From the NCBI GenBank assembly GCA_003555285.1, contig PWGH01000308.1, forward strand, positions 1-23,046: a stretch of DNA of 23,046 nucleotides, written 5' to 3'. Under the pieces are notes generated by a model, which was not told the origin of the DNA, made no database searches, and saw nothing but the letters and a program-made list of their open reading frames with translations. Shown here piece after piece: positions 6,104-13,301 of this stretch. The translations under genes and the position numbers were made by a program. Numbering within the stretch: the first letter of the stretch is position 1; each line of letters opens with the position of its first letter. Source of the DNA: Thioalkalivibrio sp. GTDB taxonomy: Bacteria > Pseudomonadota > Gammaproteobacteria > Ectothiorhodospirales > Ectothiorhodospiraceae.

Positions 6104-6784
6104 ATGTTCTGGGACGACGCCCCGCGCGAGGAACCGGCGCTGCCGCAGGATGTGGTCGATGTCGCCTTTCGGATCGACTGCCCCTGTCTGCCGCTGGATC
6201 ATGCGCATGCCTTGTCCTCGGCGCTGTTGAGCGAGCTGCCCTGGTTGGAGACGGAGGCCTTGGCCGGCGTGCACCTGATTCATGGTGCCGAGTCCGGCAA
6301 CGGCTGGATGCGTCCTCAGGATCCGGAACACGACCTGTTGCACCTGTCACGCCGTGCCCGCCTGCGTCTGCGCGTGCCGGTCGACCGGATTGCGGCGGTC
6401 GAGGCCCTCGCCGGTCGACGCCTGGACATTGCCGGCTTCACCCTCGCGCTCGGCGCCATGAATGTGGTGCCCCTGGTACCGCTGCCGGTGGTCTTCGCCC
6501 GCTATGTGGTCTGTGACCCCGAACAGGACGAGGCGGCCTTTTTGGTCGAGATGGCGACGGAGCTGCGCCGCCTCGGGGTGCCGGTGAGCAAGCTGCTGAG
6601 TGGACTCCGGCATGTGCTCAGCCTGCCCCAGGGCGGCGTGCACACGCGCAGCCTGATGGTGGCGGAACTGGATCCCGAGGCCTCGCTGCGGCTGCAACGC
6701 AGCGGCATCGGATCCCATCGGGCCTTGGGCTGCGGCCTTTTCCTGGGGCATCGGGACATCGCCGCGGTGGCTGGCGGCGCCTGA
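6104..6784 (+). CDS. Cas6/Cmx6-like RAMP-family protein, no CRISPR nearby
   Basis: 226-residue protein that matches the pattern of the type I-MYXAN Cas6/Cmx6 family. Near the N-terminus it has FRIDCPCLPLDHAHALSSAL followed by LPWLE, where Cmx6 proteins carry LPVDHGYALYAAL and a conserved LPWL. Near the C-terminus is the RAMP glycine-rich loop G201-x-G203-x5-G209-x-G211 (SGIGSHRALGCGLF). Cas6 proteins bind and cut CRISPR repeat RNA; His33, in the helix after the first strand, is in the place of the usual catalytic histidine. No CRISPR array or other cas gene is visible within 23 kb. It lies between the 63-aa gene and the DsrC paralogue. The ATG at 6104 has a weak ribosome site and may rely on coupling to the preceding stop. 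Family assignment is from pattern recall; activity is unknown. Confidence 0.75.
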   Translation: MFWDDAPREEPALPQDVVDVAFRIDCPCLPLDHAHALSSALLSELPWLETEALAGVHLIHGAESGNGWMRPQDPEHDLLHLSRRARLRLRVPVDRIAAVEALAGRRLDIAGFTLALGAMNVVPLVPLPVVFARYVVCDPEQDEAAFLVEMATELRRLGVPVSKLLSGLRHVLSLPQGGVHTRSLMVAELDPEASLRLQRSGIGSHRALGCGLFLGHRDIAAVAGGA

Positions 6785-6864
6785 ATGCCGCAGGCCCGGG
6801 TGAGAGCGGTTTTTGAATGAATGATCCATACAACGGTAAATGACCAACCAAGGGAGGATGTGTG

Positions 6865-7206
6865 ATGAGTCTGGAAGTGGACGGTGTTGCTCTGGAGACG
6901 AACCCCAACGGGTATCTGATGGATGTGATGGCCTGGAACGAGTCCGTGGCTGAGGCCATGGCCCAAAAGGAGGGGCTGGAACTGACCCCACGGCATTGGG
7001 ATCTGGTGCGCTATTTGCGTGACGAATACCTGAACCACAACGAGAATCAGCCGAATACGCGGACCATCGTGAAGGCGATGCAGCAACTGTGGGAGGACCG
7101 GAGCGTCGATGCCAAGACCATCTACGATCTGTTCCCCCTCGACCCGAGCAAGCAGGGCGGACGCATCGCCGGGCTGCCGGAGAGCCGCCGCAAGGGCGGG
7201 TACTGA
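6865..7206 (+). CDS. DsrC/TusE-family paralogue lacking both C-terminal cysteines (RspA-like)
   Basis: 113-residue protein with the DsrC fold signature: GYLMDVMAWNESVAEAMA near residues 17-34, LTPRHWDLVRYLRDEYL near 40-56, and TIYDLFPLDPSKQGGRIAGLP near 85-104. The last segment aligns with the DsrC arm (YELFPYGPAKQACKYAGLP), but the first redox cysteine is replaced by Gly99 and the tail ESRRKGGY has no cysteine. It therefore cannot carry sulfur as DsrC does. Cysteine-free DsrC homologues have been named RspA and proposed as regulatory sulfur-related proteins. The ATG at 6865 has AGGGAGG seven bases upstream, an excellent site; a GTG at 6862 is also in frame. It is 80 bases after the Cas6-like gene. 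Confidence 0.9.
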   Translation: MSLEVDGVALETNPNGYLMDVMAWNESVAEAMAQKEGLELTPRHWDLVRYLRDEYLNHNENQPNTRTIVKAMQQLWEDRSVDAKTIYDLFPLDPSKQGGRIAGLPESRRKGGY

Positions 7207-7223
7207 GGCGCCCACCACTTGAG

Positions 7224-7243
7224 CCTATCCCCTAAGGGAGGTT
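7224..7243. promoter_or_regulatory. Candidate operator, copy 3 (upstream of the 67-aa gene)
   Basis: CCTATCCCCTAAGGGAGGTT resembles the copies near dsrA, with the same left half and 8-base spacing; the right half is degenerate. It ends just before TTAAGC (7242-7247), which is 17 bases from TACAGT (7265-7270), a weak -35/-10 pair facing the 67-aa gene. Confidence 0.45.
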
Positions 7244-7325
7244 AAGCGCCCCGCCGGCCGGTGGTACAGTCGGCCCCGTTATTGCGGACGCGCGCGCCAT
7301 CCCCTTTCATTGGAGACACCGAATC

Positions 7326-7529
7326 ATGAGCAAGAAGCAGGAATTGATCGAGCAGATGATCGAGATGCAGAAGCATTTCATGGACTACGAGCATGTCAAT
7401 GGCGTGGATCCCGTGGATTATTATCTGGCGCCGGAAGGGCACCCCCTGCACGCCTATCACAAGAAATACCGGGATATCGCGATGCAGCTGGTGGATATGG
7501 CCCACGAAGAAAAGGGCTCGCGCCGCTAG
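7326..7529 (+). CDS. Small protein of unknown function, 67 aa
   Basis: 67-residue protein, family not recognised. It starts MSKKQELIEQMIEMQKHFMDYEH, a likely helix, followed by NGVDPVDYYLAPEGHPLHAYHKKYRDIAMQ and a basic tail. There is no cysteine, signal peptide or membrane segment. The layout, helix-loop-helix with many Met, His and Tyr, suggests a compact cytoplasmic protein. GGAG lies ten bases before the ATG. A copy of the dsr-linked palindrome and a promoter-like pair sit upstream, so it may have its own transcription start. Its place immediately after the DsrC paralogue and the shared motif suggests a role tied to sulfur oxidation; nothing in the sequence reveals the function. Confidence 0.65.
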   Translation: MSKKQELIEQMIEMQKHFMDYEHVNGVDPVDYYLAPEGHPLHAYHKKYRDIAMQLVDMAHEEKGSRR

Positions 7530-7668
7530 TCGCTCATCGGACCCGTGCCGACGCACCGAAGCCGACAACCCAGGTCAACCAGCCCGGGTCATTGGCCTCG
7601 GGTCGTCGGCGCGGTGCCTTCGGGCCTGGGCGGGAGCGGGTCGGCCTGACCCCCGGCCCGCCGTGGTT

Positions 7669-7684
7669 GCCGTGACGTCACGGC
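7669..7684. promoter_or_regulatory. Perfect 16-base palindrome upstream of the DUF3050 gene
   Basis: GCCGTGACGTCACGGC, perfectly self-complementary, 27 bases before the ATG at 7712. It may be an operator for a dimeric regulator, or the stem of an upstream terminator, but no T-tract follows it. The core TGACGTCA is symmetric. Confidence 0.4.
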
Positions 7685-7711
7685 GCGCCTCACCCAGACT
7701 CGGGTACCCTG

Positions 7712-8521
7712 ATGCCAGAATTTCCCGAATTCGATCCCACGCGTGCCGATCCCCCCGGCTTCGATCCGGCGGTCATCGCTCCGTTGCGTGAGCGCCTCGA
7801 TCAACATCCCGTGTACGGCCTGCAGGACCTTCGGGCACTGCGCGTCTTCATGGCGCACCATGTGTACTCGGTGTGGGATTTCATGTCTCTGATCAAGTAT
7901 CTGCAACACCACATCGCGCCGGTCCGCTACCCCTGGAGCCCGGTGGGCGATGCTGCGGTGCGCCGGTTCATCAATGAACTGGTGCTGGAAGAGGAATCCG
8001 ATGTTGTGCCGGTGCCGAACGGGCCGGATCGCCATCTCAGCCACTTCGAACTTTACTGCGAGGCGATGACCGAACTCGGCGCCGATGCTGCGGGTCCGCG
8101 GCACTTCGTGGCGATCGCCGCCGAGCAGGGCATCGACGCAGCGTTGGCGACGGGGATTGCCCCGGCACCCTCGGCGGGCTTCGTGCGCAGCACCTTCGAC
8201 TTCATCGCAACCGACAAGCCGCATGTGGTTGCGGCGGCGCTGGCGGTCGGGCGGGAACACGTGATTCCGGGGATGTTCCGAAGCTTTCTGCGCGCGATGG
8301 ACATCGGCCCGGACGTGGCTCCGCAGTTCCATTTCTACCTGAACCGCCACATCCACCTGGACGAGGATTTCCATGGCCCGCTGTCCCTGCGCATGCTGAA
8401 CCTGCTGTGTGCCGGCGACCCGGTGAAGCTGGCCGAGGCTGAGGCCGCCGCCCGTGCGGCGATCGAGGCGCGCATCCGCTTCTGGGATGGCGTTCACACC
8501 GACTTGAGGGAGGCCGCATGA
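7712..8521 (+). CDS. DUF3050 family protein, haem-oxygenase-like fold
   Basis: 269-residue protein with clear DUF3050 features: HPVYGLQDLRALRVFMAHHVYSVWDFMSL near residues 32-60, INELVLEEESD at 87-97, a helix with SHFELYCEAMTELGAD at 110-125, FVRSTFDFI at 157-165, and FYLNRHIHLDEDFHG at 208-222. The family is predicted to adopt the all-helical haem-oxygenase-like fold. The conserved acidic and histidine residues (His49/50, Glu93-95, His111, Glu113, His213/215, Asp217, His221) could bind a metal pair, as in the HDO-type diiron oxygenases. Function is not established. No strong ribosome site precedes 7712. It overlaps the next gene by four bases (ATGA), so the two are coupled. Confidence 0.85.
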   Translation: MPEFPEFDPTRADPPGFDPAVIAPLRERLDQHPVYGLQDLRALRVFMAHHVYSVWDFMSLIKYLQHHIAPVRYPWSPVGDAAVRRFINELVLEEESDVVPVPNGPDRHLSHFELYCEAMTELGADAAGPRHFVAIAAEQGIDAALATGIAPAPSAGFVRSTFDFIATDKPHVVAAALAVGREHVIPGMFRSFLRAMDIGPDVAPQFHFYLNRHIHLDEDFHGPLSLRMLNLLCAGDPVKLAEAEAAARAAIEARIRFWDGVHTDLREAA

Positions 8522-9165
8522 GCCTGCGTCTGCGCAATCGCTGGAAACACGAACGGGGACGGAGCCTCGAGGATCTCGCCTCGGTGGGGGCGGCCAATGC
8601 CTGGCGCTCCGCCTGCAACGGCGTGCTGAACCTGGAAAACGAGGACTTCGAAACCACGTCCCGGGCCCAGCGTCTGGATATCATCGAGGAATTCGTGGCC
8701 TTTTTGCTGCTGCTCGCCGACCGCCTGGTCTATGCCCGCTTCACCGGCGAGGATCGTGCGCGCTTCATTACCGCGATGGCGTTGCGCCTGGCCGATCTGG
8801 TGGAGGAGAACCGCACCGACGCCCAGGGTCCGGGTGCCTATCGCGATGCCTTCATCGACAAGCTGAATGCGCGCACCGGGGTCTATGCCGAATGCCGTTA
8901 CAGTGAGGACGACGGCCCCGGCTTCTCGATGCTCTGCTGCCTCGGAGACCGCGTGACCGAGGTGCTGGGGCCGAAGAACCAGAAATGGGCCCAGGATCAG
9001 GTGGTCGCCATCGAAGGCCCGGACGCCGCACAGGCCTTCACCCGGGCCCTCGAAAACCTGCTCGAGGACTTCGAAGACCAACGGACCGACGAGCCGACCG
9101 CGCCGCCGAATAACCCGGCGCCCGACGAAAAGACCCCACATCGGCCGCTGGCCGACGAAGACTAA
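8518..9165 (+). CDS. Helical protein of unknown function, 215 aa
   Basis: 215-residue protein, not recognised. Residues 1-60 contain short helices with LRNRWKHERGRSLEDLASVGAANAWRSACN; 50-100 is a long hydrophobic-to-amphipathic helical part (IIEEFVAFLLLLADRLVYARF); the middle has CRYSEDDGPGFSMLCCLGDRV near 130-150 with paired cysteines; the last 35 residues are acidic and proline-rich, probably disordered. The central helix might touch a membrane but is interrupted by charges. Its ATG overlaps the DUF3050 stop by four bases, so the pair is translationally coupled and likely acts together. It ends 68 bases from the convergent GGDEF-EAL gene. Confidence 0.75.
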   Translation: MSLRLRNRWKHERGRSLEDLASVGAANAWRSACNGVLNLENEDFETTSRAQRLDIIEEFVAFLLLLADRLVYARFTGEDRARFITAMALRLADLVEENRTDAQGPGAYRDAFIDKLNARTGVYAECRYSEDDGPGFSMLCCLGDRVTEVLGPKNQKWAQDQVVAIEGPDAAQAFTRALENLLEDFEDQRTDEPTAPPNNPAPDEKTPHRPLADED

Positions 9166-9233
9166 GAGCCCACCGGGTCCTGTCCGGGGTCAAGGGTAAT
9201 CGGTGCGTGCGCTGCGCTTCAGCCGCCCGTTGT

Positions 9234-12200
9234 TCAGTTGTCCGTTGGTGTATCCGAGGGGGCCGGGGTACTTGAGGGCGCCCATTGGACCGCCAGGTGC
9301 GCGGCGCGTACCGGCCGGCTGAACAGGTACCCCTGACCCAGGTGGCAGCCCTCGTGGCGCAGGAAATCGGCCTGTTCCTGCGTCTCCACCCCCTCGGCGA
9401 TGACCTCCAGACCCAGGCTCTTGGCGAGCCCGATGATCGCGCGGGCGATGGTTCGATCGTCGGCGCTTTCGGCCAGATCCTTCACGAAGGCGCGGTCGAT
9501 CTTCAGCCGGTTCAGCGGCAGACGCTGGATGTAGCCGAGCGACGAGTACCCGGTGCCGAAGTCATCCACCGCAATGGCCACGCCGAGAGCGCGCAGCGAG
9601 CGCAGCGTGCCGATCGCCCGCTCGGTCTGGCGCATGATCATCGATTCGGTGACCTCGAGTTCGAGCTCGGCGGCCGGCAGATGGCAACGTTCCAGGATCT
9701 CGCCCACCCGATCCGCCAGCACGCCGCGTTCGAGTTGCTGCACCGACAGGTTCACGGCCATGCGTGGGACCGCGAGTCCGTCGGCGTGCCAGGTGACCAT
9801 TTGCTGGCACGCCTCCTGCAACACCCAGTCCCCGATGTCGCCGATGATGCCCATCTCCTCGGCCAGCGGAATGAAGGCATCGGGTGGAATCAGGCCGCGT
9901 TCGGGATGGTTCCAGCGCACCAGGGCCTCGACGCCGGCCAGGACGCCGGTGATCAGGTCGACCTGGGGCTGGTAGTGGAGCAGGAATTCCTGTCGGGACA
10001 ACGCGCCGCGCAGGTCGTTCTCCAGGGTCAGCCGATCGAGGCTGTCGGCGACCATCCCCTGCTGATAGAACTGCAGGGTATTACGCCCCTCGGCCTTGGC
10101 GCGATACATCGCCACCTCGGCATTGCGCAGCAGTTCATTGGGATCGCCGCCGTCGTCGGGATACCGGCTGATGCCGATGCTCGCGGTCAGGAACAACTCG
10201 CGGTTCTCGAAGCCGAAGGGCCGTTCGAACATGGTGGCCAGGGCCTTGGCGAGCTGATGAACCCGCGTGGTCGTTGCCTTTGATCCGTCCTCCAGCAGCA
10301 CGACGAATTCGTCGCCGCCGAGGCGCGCCAGGGTGTCATGACCCTGGATCAGCGTCGAGATGCGCTGGGCCAGTTGGCGCAACAGATCATCCCCGGCCTC
10401 GTGGCCGAGGCTGTCGTTCACGTTCTTGAAGCGGTCCAGATCGAGGAACAGCACGGCGAGGCCTCCGCCCCGACGCTGGACCCGTTCGATCGCCTGTTCC
10501 AGACGATCGCGCAGCAGCAGACGGTTGGGCATCCGGGTCAGCGGATCGTGGTAGGTCAGAAAGTCGCGCTCCTCCTGCGAGCGCCGCAACTGGCTGACAT
10601 CGCTGGAAACCGCGACGTAGCGGGTGATCGCACCGGTGGTATCCTTCACGCTGGCGATGGTCATCCAGGCTGGATAGAGCTCGCCGTTCTTGCGCCGGTT
10701 CCAGATCTCCCCCTGCCAGCGTCCGGCCTCCTTCAGGGTCGTCCACAGGGCCTGATAGAAGGTCTGGTCCTGGCGCCCGGATTGCAGGATGCGCCGGTTT
10801 TGGCCCAGGGCCTCGCTTTCCTCGTAGCCGGTGATCTCGGTGAAGGCGCGGTTGACGAACAGGATGTTCCCCTCGGGATCGGTGACGGTGACGTCCTCGG
10901 TGGTGTTCTCGAAGGCGCTTGCGGCCTGCTCCAGGCGATCTTCCGCTTGTCGCAGTCGGGTCAGATCCACGTCCAGACTATAGAGTTCCACCTTGCCGTC
11001 ACTGTTGATCCGCGAGGTGTGGTCGGTATACACGCGCACCGGGGTGTCGTCCTTGCGCCGCAACTCCAGCTCGCCGTGCGGAATGACGATGCCGGCTGCG
11101 AAGGTCTCGCTCGACAGGGCTTGAATTTCCTCGCGCATGGATGGCGGTATGATTAGATCTTCGACCCGCTGACCCAGGGCCTCCTCGGCACTGAAGCCGT
11201 ACAAGGCCTCCGAGCCGCGGTTCCAGAAGATCACCCGCCGCTCCTCATCGTAGCCCTGGACCGCGATATTCGCGACCTCCTCGAACAGCGACCGAAACCG
11301 CATCTCGCTGTTGCGCAAGGCCTTTTCTGCCTGCTTGCGTTCGGTGATGTCGTTCAGCATCGCGAAGGTGCCGCAAAACTCCCCCTCGGCGTCCAGGATC
11401 GGGGTGGCCGAGATCAGTCCCCACAGCACGCTCCCGTTCTTCCGACGTAGGCGCCGCTCATAGGTCTCGGCCTGGCCCTGTTCGCGCCGGCGCAGGTGCT
11501 CCTGTTGCTGCGCCCAGTCCTCGGGAAAGAGGAAGGGTTCCAGCGTTTGGCCGTACATCTCCCGGGCGCTGTAGCCGAGCGCCCGGGTCAGCGCTGGGTT
11601 CACGTGCGTGATGTGATGATGCTTATCCAGGGACCAGACGCCCTCCTGCGTGGTCTCGACGATGCGTCGATACCGGCCCTCGCTCTCCTCGAGGGCCTGC
11701 TGCCGGATGAAATGCTCGAGGGCATAGGACAGGTCCATCGCCATTTCCTCGAGCAACCGGGTCACGGCGGCCGGGAAGGCCGCTGTCCGGTTGCTGAACA
11801 GGCTGAAGACCCCGGTCACGCGCCCATGCGAACGGATCGGGTAATGAGCGCAGGTGCGGATGCCCGCCGCTGCGGACCAGGTGTTCCACTCGACGCCCGC
11901 CGACGGATCGGAACAGCCTTCGCAGAGGATCGGGCGATCGGCGAACAGTGCGGTGGCGGCGGGCAGGCTCTCGGCGTCCGCCGCGCTGGGTAGCGGCATG
12001 GCCGCTATGGTCTCGGCCTCCAGGCCGTGGTGGGCGACCACACCGACGACGCCCGATACGGGATCCCGCTGAATCACCACGCAGGCCCGAAAGCCGCCGA
12101 CCTCCACCGCAATGCGCGCCAGCGCCGCAAAGATCGTGGCGGGATCGGTGGCGCGGACCATCGCCTGATTGGACTGGCTGAGAGTCGCATACAGGCGCGA

Positions 12201-13235
12201 GACCTGCTCCACTTCGTGTTCGGCGGTCTTGCGCCCACTGATGTCGCGATTGACCCCGCGGCGGCCCAGATACTGCCCCTGATCGTCGAAGGCGGCGCAG
12301 CATTCGTGTTCGATCCAGCGGATTTCACCGTCGGGGCGGACCACGCGTAGATGGATGCGGTCATGTCGATGTCCGGCCTTCGGCGGATGGGCCTCGCGCA
12401 GGTGCTCGCGCCAGTAGGCTCGGTCCTCCGGGTGCACCACCTGTTCCATCAGATCGGGATCGGCCAGAAAGGCCGTGGCCGGATGGCCACAGATCGTCTC
12501 GCAGGCGGGGGAGACATAGTGGTAGGTGCCATCGACCCCCAGCCAGTAGTCCCAGTCCGGCGAGTATTCGGCGAGCACCCGATAACGCGTCTCCCGGTCC
12601 TGCGCCTTGGCGCGGGCGGCGCGCAATTGCGTTTCCTGGCGCTGGCGCTCGCTCAGATCCACCACCGCGCAGACGAACTGGTCGGGCCCCTCGGCCACCG
12701 GCGGCAGGCGGGCGAGGTGCAGTTCCCCGCGAAAATCCTGGCCTCCGGGGCCGCGAAAGCGCACGTCGCCGGCCACCGCGGCGCCGGTCTCCTGCGCCAG
12801 CACCATCGCGCTGCCGACCTGACGCGCAGAACTCGGGTCGACCAGTCGGTGCAGGAAGTGCTGGCGCAGGTGTCCGGTGCCTGTGCCGAACAAGCGGGTG
12901 GCCTCGGTGTTGCTTTCCAGGATCAGGCCGGTGCGGTCGATGACGAGTTCCCCGAGGGGAATGCTCGCGAAGAAGGTTGTGAAGCGATGCAGAGCCTCTT
13001 CGGCGGTGTTCTGGGCGGTGCGCAGTTCGTCGTTCTGTATCTCCAGTTCCGCCTGATAAATGCGCAGATTCTCGATGATCTCGGTCAGTCCGATCTCGTC
13101 CTGGTCCAGCAGTTTTTCGACCAGGTTGAAGTCGCCTCGGCGCAGCGCCTCACGCGCCCGTTCGCGAATATCGGTCGGGTCGATATCGGTAGGATCCGGG
13201 ACCGATGACCGATCGCCTGGCGTGCGCGCGCTCAT
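9234..13235 (-). CDS. Multi-PAS/GAF sensor with GGDEF and EAL domains (cyclic-di-GMP turnover)
   Basis: 1333-residue cytoplasmic signalling protein with no membrane segment. Order by eye: N-terminal helical part with a coiled coil (about 15-75), PAS (80-200), PAS (215-335), GAF-like (350-510), PAS (520-640), PAS (645-765), PAS (775-890), GGDEF (about 900-1055) and EAL (1080-1315). The diguanylate cyclase motif GGDEF is intact at 973-977. The phosphodiesterase motif EAL is at 1103-1105, with DDFGTGYSS at 1224-1232, so both activities are possible. The product-inhibition RxxD site reads QGHD at 964-967, with its arginine lost. It lies 66 bases after the CheB-CheR fusion gene in the same direction, with a hairpin overlapping its ribosome site. 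Sensing ligands are unknown. Confidence 0.93.
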   Translation of the reverse strand: MSARTPGDRSSVPDPTDIDPTDIRERAREALRRGDFNLVEKLLDQDEIGLTEIIENLRIYQAELEIQNDELRTAQNTAEEALHRFTTFFASIPLGELVIDRTGLILESNTEATRLFGTGTGHLRQHFLHRLVDPSSARQVGSAMVLAQETGAAVAGDVRFRGPGGQDFRGELHLARLPPVAEGPDQFVCAVVDLSERQRQETQLRAARAKAQDRETRYRVLAEYSPDWDYWLGVDGTYHYVSPACETICGHPATAFLADPDLMEQVVHPEDRAYWREHLREAHPPKAGHRHDRIHLRVVRPDGEIRWIEHECCAAFDDQGQYLGRRGVNRDISGRKTAEHEVEQVSRLYATLSQSNQAMVRATDPATIFAALARIAVEVGGFRACVVIQRDPVSGVVGVVAHHGLEAETIAAMPLPSAADAESLPAATALFADRPILCEGCSDPSAGVEWNTWSAAAGIRTCAHYPIRSHGRVTGVFSLFSNRTAAFPAAVTRLLEEMAMDLSYALEHFIRQQALEESEGRYRRIVETTQEGVWSLDKHHHITHVNPALTRALGYSAREMYGQTLEPFLFPEDWAQQQEHLRRREQGQAETYERRLRRKNGSVLWGLISATPILDAEGEFCGTFAMLNDITERKQAEKALRNSEMRFRSLFEEVANIAVQGYDEERRVIFWNRGSEALYGFSAEEALGQRVEDLIIPPSMREEIQALSSETFAAGIVIPHGELELRRKDDTPVRVYTDHTSRINSDGKVELYSLDVDLTRLRQAEDRLEQAASAFENTTEDVTVTDPEGNILFVNRAFTEITGYEESEALGQNRRILQSGRQDQTFYQALWTTLKEAGRWQGEIWNRRKNGELYPAWMTIASVKDTTGAITRYVAVSSDVSQLRRSQEERDFLTYHDPLTRMPNRLLLRDRLEQAIERVQRRGGGLAVLFLDLDRFKNVNDSLGHEAGDDLLRQLAQRISTLIQGHDTLARLGGDEFVVLLEDGSKATTTRVHQLAKALATMFERPFGFENRELFLTASIGISRYPDDGGDPNELLRNAEVAMYRAKAEGRNTLQFYQQGMVADSLDRLTLENDLRGALSRQEFLLHYQPQVDLITGVLAGVEALVRWNHPERGLIPPDAFIPLAEEMGIIGDIGDWVLQEACQQMVTWHADGLAVPRMAVNLSVQQLERGVLADRVGEILERCHLPAAELELEVTESMIMRQTERAIGTLRSLRALGVAIAVDDFGTGYSSLGYIQRLPLNRLKIDRAFVKDLAESADDRTIARAIIGLAKSLGLEVIAEGVETQEQADFLRHEGCHLGQGYLFSRPVRAAHLAVQWAPSSTPAPSDTPTDN

Positions 13236-13244
13236 CGGGCGACC

Positions 13245-13261
13245 CCTGCCGTCACGGCAGG
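13245..13261 (-). promoter_or_regulatory. Hairpin overlapping the ribosome site of the GGDEF-EAL gene
   Basis: CCTGCCGTCACGGCAGG on the plus strand; as RNA it folds into a 7-base stem with a 3-base loop. Its 3' arm ends in GGCAGG, which runs into the AGGGG that lies seven bases before the ATG at 13235. The stem would therefore hide part of the ribosome site. Confidence 0.5.
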
Positions 13262-13301
13262 AACCCGAACACGGCGGCCGGCAGGCCGAGTTGAGAGGGC
13301 G

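Noticed and set aside
4965..6350. 461-residue minus-strand open frame opposite the dioxygenase and Cas6-like genes
   Set aside because: It spans three plus-strand genes with recognisable motifs; no ribosome site or domain.
4911..9165. A CRISPR array to accompany the Cas6-like protein
   Set aside because: No regularly spaced direct repeats were found here or elsewhere in the window; the 15-base repeats at 18910-19252 are irregular in spacing and not array-like.
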